From an uncultured Clostridia bacterium (GTDB lineage: Bacteria > Bacillota > Clostridia > Christensenellales > Pumilibacteraceae): a stretch of DNA of 27,705 nt. The notes under the pieces were generated by a model. The model ran no database searches, had not been told where the DNA came from, and was given only the letters and a program-made list of their open reading frames with translations. Below, in pieces: positions 8,426-14,950 of this stretch. A program made the translations under genes and the position numbers. Numbering within the stretch: the stretch's first letter is position 1; the number at the start of each line of letters is the position of its first letter. Location: assembly GCA_947086925.1 (NCBI GenBank), contig CAMUAL010000024.1:1-27705 (forward strand), written 5' to 3'.

Positions 8426-10123
8426 TTATTTGTCCTCCGTTATTGCGGTTATAATATCCTCGGCGGATTTGCCTGGCGGAATCATGGGAAGAACAAATTC
8501 GTCGGAATAAATTCTGCAATCTACGATTACCGTTCCGCTCGTTTCGAACGCCGCTTTAACCGTTTTTCCGATGTCGGAATTTTTTTCGAGCACCATGCCT
8601 TTTGCGTCGAAAGCCTCTGCGAGTTTAACATAGTCGGTGGGGGCGGCGAAGTCGGTAGACGAATAGCGTTTGCCGTAAAACAGAGTTTGCCACTGACGTA
8701 CCATGCCGAGAACCTTGTTATCGAACACGAATATTTTTACGTTGAGATTGTTCTTTACGCAGGTGGGAATCTCGTTTAAATTCATGTGAAACGAGCCGTC
8801 GCCCGTTATAAGAACAACCGTTTTTCCCGTTGCCGTCGCCGCGCCGATAGCCGCGCCCAAGCCGTAACCCATTGTGCCCAATCCGCCGCTTGTAAGAAAC
8901 GTGCGCGGCTTGTAAAAAGGATACGATTGCGCCGTCCACATCTGATGCTGACCTACGTCGGTTGCGACTATGCCGTCGGGCGAGTGCAACTCGGCTATTT
9001 GTCTTAAAATTTTGCGTGGGCATAGGGGCATACCCGAATCGGTAAACGGATTGTCGTTTTTAAGTTTGCGGCAATGATTTGCCCATTCGTCGTCCGTTTT
9101 GGGGGTAACTGTCGAAATAAGATAGCTTAATACCTGTTTTGCGTCGCCTATAATGTGAGCGTCGCTGCGAACTATTTTATCGACTTCCGCAAGGTCAATA
9201 TCGGCATGAATTATTTTCGCGTTGGGGGCAAAGCGGTTTGGATTTCCCGCAACGCGGTCGGAAAATCTTGCGCCCAAAGCTATGAGCGCGTCACATTCTC
9301 CGAGAGCTTTTGCAACCGCCGCCGAGCCGTGCATTCCTATCATACCCAAATTCAGCGGGTGATTTTCCGGTATCGCGCCCAAACCCATCATAGAGGTTGC
9401 AACGGGCGCGTTGAGCATTTCCGCGAATCGGACAAGCTGTTCGCATGCCCCCGAGCTTATTATGCCGCCGCCCGCGTAAATGAGCGGACGCTTCGAGTTT
9501 TGTATAAGCCTAACGGCCTCGCGCGTTTTGTCGTCGGGTGCAAGAGCATTTTCGGATTTGTCGGCGGGAGGTTCGGCGGTAAAAGTCGCCGTGGCTTGCT
9601 GAATGTTTTTGGGCACGTCTACAAGTACGGGCCCTGGACGTCCGCTTGCCGCGATTCTAAAAGCTTTGCGTATTGTGGGGGCAAGCTCGGAAATATCCTT
9701 TACTATAAAGTTGTGTTTTGTGATGGGCATGGTAACGCCCGTTATATCCACTTCCTGAAAACTGTCGCGCCCTAAACTCGCTAGCGTTACGTTGCCCGTA
9801 ATCGCCACAAGCGGCACGCTGTCCATGTAAGCGGTTGCGATTCCCGTTACAAGGTTGGTTGCACCGGGTCCCGACGTGGAAATTACAACGCCCACTTTTC
9901 CCGTTGCGCGTGCAAAGCCGTCGGCGGCATGGCATGCGCCTTGCTCGTGACTTGTAAGCACCTGACATATTTTGTCGCGGTAAAGGTACAGCGCGTCGAA
10001 TGTGTCTATAATATATCCGCCGGGATAGCCGAACACGTGAGTTACGCCTTGCTCGATAAGAGTTTCCACTATGATTTCGGCGCCGCGCAGAGTTCCGGTT
10101 GTTTTACGGTTGGCGTTTTTCAT
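8426..10123 (-). CDS. ilvB: Acetolactate synthase large (catalytic) subunit
   Basis: The 565-residue thiamine diphosphate- and FAD-dependent enzyme condenses two pyruvates, or pyruvate with 2-oxobutyrate, to the acetohydroxy acids that enter valine and isoleucine synthesis. The catalytic Glu60 is in TSHEQGACHAADGFARATG, and the diphosphate/Mg motif GDGSFHMN starts at about residue 441 with its closing Asn-Asn about 18 residues on. Segments such as VLVDVPKNIQQA and GLGAIPENHPLNLGMIGMHG are typical of biosynthetic AHAS rather than catabolic AlsS. A strong AAAGGAGG site lies seven bases before the ATG. It is the first gene after the SRP RNA on the same strand. Confidence 0.95.
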   Translation of the reverse strand: MKNANRKTTGTLRGAEIIVETLIEQGVTHVFGYPGGYIIDTFDALYLYRDKICQVLTSHEQGACHAADGFARATGKVGVVISTSGPGATNLVTGIATAYMDSVPLVAITGNVTLASLGRDSFQEVDITGVTMPITKHNFIVKDISELAPTIRKAFRIAASGRPGPVLVDVPKNIQQATATFTAEPPADKSENALAPDDKTREAVRLIQNSKRPLIYAGGGIISSGACEQLVRFAEMLNAPVATSMMGLGAIPENHPLNLGMIGMHGSAAVAKALGECDALIALGARFSDRVAGNPNRFAPNAKIIHADIDLAEVDKIVRSDAHIIGDAKQVLSYLISTVTPKTDDEWANHCRKLKNDNPFTDSGMPLCPRKILRQIAELHSPDGIVATDVGQHQMWTAQSYPFYKPRTFLTSGGLGTMGYGLGAAIGAATATGKTVVLITGDGSFHMNLNEIPTCVKNNLNVKIFVFDNKVLGMVRQWQTLFYGKRYSSTDFAAPTDYVKLAEAFDAKGMVLEKNSDIGKTVKAAFETSGTVIVDCRIYSDEFVLPMIPPGKSAEDIITAITEDK

Positions 10124-10140
10124 GGTATGCCTCCTTTGCC

Positions 10141-10168
10141 GTTTTAGGTTGACTTCCGAATTTGTAAA
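10141..10168 (-). promoter_or_regulatory. Weak candidate promoter of ilvB
   Basis: On the - strand TTTACA (10168-10163) and TAAAAC (10146-10141) are 16 bases apart. The -10 box matches only four of six positions and the -35 lies in the U-tract of the preceding terminator. It is the best candidate I can find between the SRP RNA and ilvB, but it is clearly weaker than other promoters in the window. Confidence 0.25.
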
Positions 10169-10194
10169 AAGAAAGCCCCCGTAAATCGCGGGGG
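10163..10194 (-). terminator. Intrinsic terminator or attenuator between SRP RNA and ilvB
   Basis: On the - strand CCCCCG (10194-10189), a seven-base loop and CGGGGG (10181-10176) are followed by CTTTCTTTTT. This is a strong GC hairpin plus U-tract, about 40 bases before the ilvB start codon and 16 bases after the U-run that ends the SRP RNA. It may be a back-up terminator for SRP RNA or an attenuator for read-through into ilvB. Confidence 0.75.
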
Positions 10195-10209
10195 TTTCCC
10201 GAAAGTTTC

Positions 10210-10484
10210 AAAAAAAGCTGTACATCCGCCTTTGTCATATCGTACCGAAGCGTTCTCCCGACAGTTAGCTCCTTCGAAGCTACCTTGTGGCACACGCTAT
10301 GGTCTACTTAGTGCTGCTGCCGTCAAGCCCTGACACGGTTCATAGTATAACATTGCACAAGACCCCGATATCAACGCCACACGCACGGTAACGGACCTTC
10401 CATACAATACGCCGAGGGCGGCTTTCTGCCTCGCTGTAGCGGATTGCGAGTACAGGGCACCGCTGGCTCCCCACATAGTACAGC
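10210..10484 (-). ncRNA. ffs: Signal recognition particle RNA, large Bacillus-type with Alu domain
   Basis: This is the RNA core of the signal recognition particle, which binds Ffh and targets nascent membrane proteins. On the - strand the helix 8 core reads TGTCAGG, a closed UGAC loop, GGCAGCAGCACTAAG (about 10334-10307), matching the universal Ffh-binding hairpin. The Alu domain follows the 5' end, with GTGCC, then CGCAATCCGCTACAGCGAGG at 10448-10429. The 5' GCTGTAC (from 10484) pairs with 3' GTACAGC (ending 10217), and a run of seven U closes the transcript. Length is about 275, as in Bacillus scRNA and unlike the 114-base E. coli 4.5S RNA. The promoter upstream predicts the 5' end exactly at this helix. 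Confidence 0.95.
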
Positions 10485-10490
10485 ATGTAC

Positions 10491-10519
10491 AGTATAGCAA
10501 AATACGAGCCGTTTGGCAA
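10491..10519 (-). promoter_or_regulatory. Promoter of SRP RNA
   Basis: On the - strand TTGCCA (10519-10514), a 17-base spacer and TATACT (10496-10491) predict a start at about 10484, the first base of the closing helix of the SRP RNA. Confidence 0.85.
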
Positions 10520-10567
10520 GGCTTTTTGCGTTATTTACAGAAATTTGCATGTCGAAATTTAACGTAG

Positions 10568-11545
10568 TTATAAGCGCAGGTCGAACATAAAATCGTCGAT
10601 ACTCGAATATCTGTCTTGCGGGAATACGGCAAGAGCTTTCATAAGCGCGTCCTCTACGTGTAACGGCAGTTCTATTTTAAGGTCGCTCGGTTTCGGCAGT
10701 CTGTCGTCTTTTTCTCGTTCGGTTGCAACGGGCGGAATATAACCCGTAATACAGTTATACATTGTTGCGCCTATCTGATAAACGTCGGTCCACGGACCCT
10801 GACTGCGCGCTGTGGGGCGGTACAGTTCGAGCGGGGAATAGCCGTTTTTAAGCACAACGTAGGGGCGTGCCGCATTCGATACCTTATAAAGAATCGCCGC
10901 GCCGAAGTCGATAAGCTTAACGTATTTGTTGAGCACTATTATTATGTTTTCGGGACTTATGTCGTTATGAATAACGCCGTAACTGTGCAAAATCCTAAGC
11001 GACGTCAGCACGGGGTTAAGTATTTTAAGCGTTTCGTCCCACGTCAATTTGTAGTTGTGCGCCGTCAGATGTTCGCGCAGAGAGCTTCCTTCGAGATAGT
11101 CGGTAACAATGTACGCCGTGTTGTTGTTTTCGAAGTAGTCGAGGAGCTTAACCACTCCGCCCAAATGTTTTATGCGCATGAGTATTTTTGCTTCTTCTAT
11201 AAACGCGTTCAGCCAATGGTTGTATTGACTTACCGTTTCGGGCGATTTCACGTTTACTATTTCGCCGCCGCTGTCGCGCGTGGCAAAGTCGCGCGGAAAA
11301 AATTCTTTGATTGCGAGCTTGCGGCTTTCGCTTAAATCCCAACCGAGGTATGTTATTCCGAATCCGCCTATGCCTAATACTTTGCCGGTAAGATACTTGC
11401 TTCCCATTATGTATCGCACGGGGAGAGCGGGCGGAGGATTTACCGTATCGGAAAAGTCTTTGCCGCACGCGGGGCATGAATCCCCTTTGAGTGTGGCAAA
11501 GCAATTCGGACATATCGAACTTATGTTTCTGACATCCTCACGCAT
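10568..11545 (-). CDS. Zinc-ribbon serine/threonine protein kinase
   Basis: The protein (325 residues from the ATG at 11545) starts with a zinc ribbon, Cys12-x2-Cys15 and Cys24-x2-Cys27, followed by a Hanks-type kinase domain at about 50-325. The glycine loop GIGGFG (58-63), Lys80 in AIKEFFP, Glu118, catalytic Asp195 in IHNDISPENI, Asn200 and DFG (213-215) are all present, so it should be active. The usual HRDLKPEN is HNDISPEN, and KEFFP is typical of a bacterial subgroup with N-terminal ribbons. There is no membrane helix or PASTA repeat, so it is cytosolic. An in-frame TTG at 11584 would add 13 residues, but the promoter runs through that stretch, which favours the ATG and a leaderless mRNA. 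It is divergent from an AraC-type regulator. Substrate unknown. Confidence 0.88.
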   Translation of the reverse strand: MREDVRNISSICPNCFATLKGDSCPACGKDFSDTVNPPPALPVRYIMGSKYLTGKVLGIGGFGITYLGWDLSESRKLAIKEFFPRDFATRDSGGEIVNVKSPETVSQYNHWLNAFIEEAKILMRIKHLGGVVKLLDYFENNNTAYIVTDYLEGSSLREHLTAHNYKLTWDETLKILNPVLTSLRILHSYGVIHNDISPENIIIVLNKYVKLIDFGAAILYKVSNAARPYVVLKNGYSPLELYRPTARSQGPWTDVYQIGATMYNCITGYIPPVATEREKDDRLPKPSDLKIELPLHVEDALMKALAVFPQDRYSSIDDFMFDLRL

Positions 11546-11551
11546 ACGTAA

Positions 11552-11580
11552 ATTATAACACCGACGGTATTTGCGGTCAA
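11552..11580 (-). promoter_or_regulatory. Promoter of the kinase gene, predicts a leaderless mRNA
   Basis: On the - strand TTGACC (11580-11575), a 17-base spacer and a perfect TATAAT (11557-11552) are followed by six bases and then the ATG. Transcription would start at or within a base of the A of the start codon. No Shine-Dalgarno can exist on such an mRNA. Confidence 0.75.
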
Positions 11581-11605
11581 GCAATTTTCACACCGCCTCA
11601 AAGTC

Positions 11606-11634
11606 TTGCTTTTTGCCTCCGTTTATGATATTAT
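11606..11634 (+). promoter_or_regulatory. Promoter of the AraC-type regulator gene, predicts a leaderless mRNA
   Basis: TTGCTT (11606-11611), a 17-base spacer and TATTAT (11629-11634) are followed by six bases and the ATG at 11641, mirroring the divergent kinase promoter. An in-frame TGA at 11626-11628 rules out any start further upstream. A weak inverted repeat, GCGGT (11573-11577) and ACCGC (11592-11596), lies between the two promoters and could be an operator. Confidence 0.6.
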
Positions 11635-11640
11635 GGAAAA

Positions 11641-12396
11641 ATGATTACGGTTGATAATTCGCAATACAGAAGCGTTTCGTTCGGCGATTCGGGCAAACTG
11701 CGCTTTTCGGGCGCAAGTTGTATTCCGCCCGAAACTTGCGTAAATCTGTACTGTAAAAGCGGATATGTTTTTATAACGGGCGAGGGGTGCGCGGTAAGCT
11801 TGCGCGGCGAAGAAATAATATTGGTAAAGGACGAGGGTATAATAATTTCACCCGATACTCTTATATCGGTAAACAGCGGCTTTGGCGCGGTTTATGCCGA
11901 ATTTTTCTCTCCCGCCGTTATAATAAGAACGCCGTATAAGCGCATTATCAACGAACGCTGTTCTCATATAAAAGATACGGTGGGCGGCGTAACCGATTCC
12001 GACGGTGCGTTGCGCTTGTGCAGCGAACTGTTCGCGCTTGCGGCTATGTGCGCCGATAAACCTTCGGGCGCGCAGTCTGTGTCCGACGCGAAAAACTATC
12101 TCGATACGTATTTTTATCTGCCCGTTTGCGTCGAAAATATAAGCAAGGCTATGGGACTGTCGCGCGGATACTTCACCGCAAAGTTCACCCGCGAATACGG
12201 CTGTTCGCCGTATAAGTATGTAAGCAAGCTTAGAATAAGCGCGGCGTGCGAACTTCTTGAAAATACCGATGCTTCCGTTTCCGCAATAGCGTCGGCGTGC
12301 GGCTACGGCGGTGCGGAGCGGTTCTGCGATATGTTCAGGCGTTACACGGGGAAGACTCCTCTCAAATACCGAATTTCGGCAAAAAACGACGCTTGA
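11641..12396 (+). CDS. AraC/XylS-family transcriptional regulator
   Basis: The 251-residue protein has an N-terminal beta-rich region (about 1-125) consistent with an AraC-type cupin sensor. The C-terminal double helix-turn-helix DNA-binding domain lies at about 150-247. The second-helix signature is clear in ISAACELLENTDASVSAIASACGYGGAERFCDMFRRYTGKTPLKYR. It should bind DNA and respond to a small molecule, probably a sugar or metabolite; the ligand cannot be read from the sequence. It is divergent from the zinc-ribbon kinase with 95 bases between start codons, so it may regulate that gene and itself. The next gene, mscL, has its own promoter. Confidence 0.85.
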   Translation: MITVDNSQYRSVSFGDSGKLRFSGASCIPPETCVNLYCKSGYVFITGEGCAVSLRGEEIILVKDEGIIISPDTLISVNSGFGAVYAEFFSPAVIIRTPYKRIINERCSHIKDTVGGVTDSDGALRLCSELFALAAMCADKPSGAQSVSDAKNYLDTYFYLPVCVENISKAMGLSRGYFTAKFTREYGCSPYKYVSKLRISAACELLENTDASVSAIASACGYGGAERFCDMFRRYTGKTPLKYRISAKNDA

Positions 12397-12426
12397 AAGC
12401 AGCTTGAAATCACTGCGTTACTATTG

Positions 12427-12455
12427 TTGCCAAACTTAAAAGTTTATGGTATAAT
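12427..12455 (+). promoter_or_regulatory. Promoter of mscL
   Basis: TTGCCA (12427-12432), a 17-base spacer and TATAAT (12450-12455) predict a start near 12462, giving a leader of about 42 bases with a GGAG site before the ATG. Confidence 0.85.
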
Positions 12456-12503
12456 ATAAATTGCAATACAGTCGGAATATTACGACTTTTGCGGAGAACG
12501 GAT

Positions 12504-13106
12504 ATGAAAAAGTTTTTCAAAGAATTCAAACAATTCATAACGCGCGGCAACGTGCTCGACATGGCGGTAGGCATTATCATAGGCGGAGCGTTCACGGCAA
12601 TAATAACCGCAGTGGTAAACAACATATTAACGCCTTTGCTTGCAATGATACCGGGCTCGGGCGATACCGGCGCATTACAGCTCGTGTTAAAACGGGCTAC
12701 GCTCGAAGACGGAACTCTTGATTTGGCAAATTCGGTAATAATGGATTTCGGAGTCGTTATTTCCGCAATAGTTACGTTTTTGCTAACCGCATTCGTGCTG
12801 TTTATCATAATAAAAGCAATCAATACGGTGCGTGCGGGCGGTAAAAAATACAGTGGCGACCGCAAGATTATTTATTCGGAAGAATATCGTTCCATGCGTG
12901 CCGAACTGAAAGCGCAGGGCAAGAGCAGAAAAGAAATAGAGCAAGCGGTTCTCGATGCCGAAAAGGCAAAAGAAGAAGCGCGCAAAGCCGAGCAGGCACA
13001 AAAAGAGGAGGAGGAACGTCTTGCTTTGCTTGCAAACGCGCCCGAAACTCTGTTGCGCGAAATAAGAGATTTACTTAAAGCAAACATAAACGGCGACAAA
13101 GAATAA
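12504..13106 (+). CDS. mscL: Large-conductance mechanosensitive channel with extended linker
   Basis: MscL forms a pentameric pore that opens under membrane tension to release solutes on osmotic downshock. The N-terminus MKKFFKEFKQFITRGNVLDMAVG is followed by TM1, a periplasmic loop and TM2 at about 75-100. The C-terminal helix ETLLREIRDLLKANI matches the family end (E. coli has LLTEIRDLLKEQ). Between TM2 and that helix lie about 70 highly charged residues rich in Lys, Glu and Ala, so the protein is 200 residues against the usual 130-150. The ATG at 12504 has GGAG at 12493-12496; an upstream TTG at 12489 is less likely. Confidence 0.92.
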   Translation: MKKFFKEFKQFITRGNVLDMAVGIIIGGAFTAIITAVVNNILTPLLAMIPGSGDTGALQLVLKRATLEDGTLDLANSVIMDFGVVISAIVTFLLTAFVLFIIIKAINTVRAGGKKYSGDRKIIYSEEYRSMRAELKAQGKSRKEIEQAVLDAEKAKEEARKAEQAQKEEEERLALLANAPETLLREIRDLLKANINGDKE

Positions 13107-13194
13107 ACGCGGTGTTTCCTCGGAAAACAAAAGACGTCAAATAAATTAAAGGAAGGTACGGCGCGAACTCGTCGCGACGGCAAGAGAAAAGAAT

Positions 13195-14220
13195 ATGAAG
13201 GCATGGAGATTACACGAACAAGGCAAGCTTATGCTCGACGATATGCCCGTTCAGACGGTGGACGAGGGTTACGTTAAGCTGAAAACTCTTGCTTCGGGCA
13301 TAAGTTTAACCGACGTTTTAATGTACGAGGGTAAAATTCCGCTCCCCGTTCCGTCGTCGCCCGTTATAATCGGGCATCAGTGCGTGGGAATGATTACCGA
13401 AGTCGGCGAGGGGGTAGCCGCATTGTCGCGCGGCGACCGCGTTGCGATAGACCCGTATGTAAACTGCAAAAACTGCACGCCTTGCAAGGAAAACCGAAAC
13501 GACGAGTGCGAAAAGCTGTTTTGCTACGGAATAGACGATAACGGCTTTATGAGCGATTTTGTAGTAGTTCCGGCAAGCATAGCGTATAAACTTCCCGAGC
13601 GCGTAACCGATTCCGATGCGGTATTCACCGAGCACATCGCGCTTTCGATTAACGCGGTAAGCAAGCTGAACTTGGAAAACGGCGAACATATAGTAATAGT
13701 CGGGGCAAATGCTCTCGGCATAATACTTGCGCAAGTGGCTTTATATTATCAGGCGATACCCATTTTGGTGGATACCGACGCCGCCGCTCTTGCCGTAGCC
13801 GAAGAACTCGGAGTTTATTACACGGTAAACAGCGTTGAAGCCGACCCCATGAAAAAGATATTTTCCATTACGGGAGGCAGAATGGCAGACGCCGCGGCGT
13901 TTGTGGCAACTTCTCACATGTCTTTCGGGCGCAGTTTGGATTATGTCAAAGTTGGCGGCAGAGTCGCTCTTACCGGTTGGAGCAAGTTAAGCGAAGACGT
14001 TACCGGAAGCTTTTCGGGAATACTGAACAAACAGTTAAAGGTGTTCGGAGTAAACAACGGCGTAAGAATGTTTCCGTCGGCAATAAACCTGCTTGCAACG
14101 CGCACGATAAACGTGAGCAGACTTATAGGACGCGAAGTGAAATTCGAAGAAGTCGACAAAGCAATGAGCGAAAATGCCGAAGGGCTTGACAGATTTGTCA
14201 AAACGGTAGTAAAACCGTAA
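13195..14220 (+). CDS. Zinc-type alcohol dehydrogenase-like MDR protein with altered catalytic site
   Basis: The 341-residue medium-chain dehydrogenase has a GroES-like N-terminal half and a Rossmann half (VIVGANALG at about 167-175). The structural zinc lobe is intact: Cys91, Cys94, Cys97 and Cys105. The catalytic zinc site is not: the usual Cys of GIC is Ser37 in GISLTD, and the usual GHE is GHQ (His61, Gln62). It may still be an NAD(P)-dependent oxidoreductase with a different metal site, or a zinc-free enzyme; the substrate is unknown. The start ATG lies 88 bases after mscL, preceded by a GAGAAAAG tract but no strong Shine-Dalgarno. Its stop overlaps the start of the next gene (TAATG). 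Confidence 0.82.
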   Translation: MKAWRLHEQGKLMLDDMPVQTVDEGYVKLKTLASGISLTDVLMYEGKIPLPVPSSPVIIGHQCVGMITEVGEGVAALSRGDRVAIDPYVNCKNCTPCKENRNDECEKLFCYGIDDNGFMSDFVVVPASIAYKLPERVTDSDAVFTEHIALSINAVSKLNLENGEHIVIVGANALGIILAQVALYYQAIPILVDTDAAALAVAEELGVYYTVNSVEADPMKKIFSITGGRMADAAAFVATSHMSFGRSLDYVKVGGRVALTGWSKLSEDVTGSFSGILNKQLKVFGVNNGVRMFPSAINLLATRTINVSRLIGREVKFEEVDKAMSENAEGLDRFVKTVVKP

Positions 14221-14528
14221 TGAAATCGAGTATACCGCGCAAACAGCGCAAATTGCAGATAATTCAAAAAGAGAACAAGGCGTTCGATTGTTTTGCGACT
14301 GTAAAAAAAGACGCTTACTGCATGCCGAGTAAATACTATGCAACAACCGTTTACTATCCCGCCACGCCGGACGAAACGCAAACATTTTTAACCACAATCG
14401 ATGCTTCGGCTTACAAAGGCGTGGAAAAGATTAAGGATTTTTATTTAACGGACGAGTTCGATACCGCCCGCGAAGCACTTAAATGGATTAAAGAGGTTTT
14501 TGCCGAATTTTTGAAAATACTTTCGTAA
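14220..14528 (+). CDS. Uncharacterised 102-residue protein coupled to the dehydrogenase gene
   Basis: I do not recognise this protein. It is small, with a basic N-terminal 20 residues, a central aromatic-rich part (YYATTVYYP) and an amphipathic C-terminal helix (TAREALKWIKEVFAEFLKIL). It has no signal peptide, membrane helix or metal motif. Its ATG overlaps the dehydrogenase stop codon in a TAATG arrangement, the usual sign of translational coupling, which together with matching codon use argues that it is real. It may be a partner or small subunit for the dehydrogenase, but nothing in its sequence shows this. The rpsF promoter begins 15 bases after its stop. Confidence 0.7.
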   Translation: MKSSIPRKQRKLQIIQKENKAFDCFATVKKDAYCMPSKYYATTVYYPATPDETQTFLTTIDASAYKGVEKIKDFYLTDEFDTAREALKWIKEVFAEFLKILS

Positions 14529-14542
14529 GCGTGTAAATTTAC

Positions 14543-14571
14543 TTGCGGAATTATTTTAATCATGATATAAT
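14543..14571 (+). promoter_or_regulatory. Promoter of rpsF-ssb-rpsR
   Basis: TTGCGG (14543-14548), a 17-base spacer and TATAAT (14566-14571) predict a start near 14577, directly at the first leader hairpin. Confidence 0.85.
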
Positions 14572-14576
14572 AGACG

Positions 14577-14643
14577 GGCTTGGGATTATTCCCGAGCCTT
14601 TCCTTACTCCCGTAAACAGGGGGTCAGAGACCACAAGGAGGTG
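14577..14643 (+). promoter_or_regulatory. Structured rpsF leader, candidate S6:S18 autoregulatory element
   Basis: The leader opens with an eight-pair hairpin, GGCTTGGG (14577-14584) and CCCGAGCC (14591-14598). Then come TTTCCTTACTCCCG, a GGGGG tract, a small GGTC-AGA-GACC hairpin (14622-14632) and the AAGGAGGTG site. CCTT upstream can pair with AAGG of the ribosome site. Such operons are known to be repressed by the S6:S18 complex through a leader that mimics 16S rRNA. I see a plausible structure but have not matched the published consensus. Confidence 0.4.
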
Positions 14644-14652
14644 CGAATAGTT

Positions 14653-14934
14653 ATGAACAAGTACGAAGTTTTGTACATTCTCAAAGCCAACGCAGACGAA
14701 GCGGTTAAAGAGGCGCAAATCGAAAAATACAGCGCGCTCGTAACGGCTAACGGCGGAGAGGTCGAGAGCGTCAACAAGTGGGGAAACAAGCGTTTCGCCT
14801 ACGAAATCGACGGCAAAACCGAAGGGTACTATGTGCTTATGAACTTCACCGCTGCGCCCGAGCTTCCGCAGGAAATCGAACGCCAAATGAAGATAAGCGA
14901 CGAAGTTATCCGCTATATGGTTGTACGCAAATAA
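14653..14934 (+). CDS. rpsF: 30S ribosomal protein S6
   Basis: The protein (94 residues) begins MNKYEVLYIL, as S6 does, and continues with the conserved segment NKWGNKRFAYEIDGKTEGYYVLMNF. S6 pairs with S18 on the platform of the small ribosomal subunit. The ATG at 14653 is chosen over an in-frame GTG at 14641 because that GTG is part of the AAGGAGGTG site. It is the first gene of the classic S6-SSB-S18 operon, 16 bases before ssb. Confidence 0.95.
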   Translation: MNKYEVLYILKANADEAVKEAQIEKYSALVTANGGEVESVNKWGNKRFAYEIDGKTEGYYVLMNFTAAPELPQEIERQMKISDEVIRYMVVRK

Positions 14935-14950
14935 GGAGTACGTAAAATTT

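Noticed and set aside
8003..8779. 258-residue + strand open frame across the ilvN-ilvB junction
   Set aside because: It is the mirror frame of two certain genes; the composition is Tyr/Phe/Arg-rich as in other antisense shadows, with no motif.
10297..10500. 67-residue open frame on the - strand
   Set aside because: It lies wholly within the SRP RNA and its promoter, with no ribosome site; the RNA explains the sequence.
10124..10560. T-box or leader peptide upstream of ilvB, also considered before ilvD and serS
   Set aside because: No AGGGTGGNACCGCG-type T-box sequence or run of Leu/Val/Ile codons is present. The region before ilvB is accounted for by SRP RNA and a plain hairpin, and the ilvD and serS leaders are too short.
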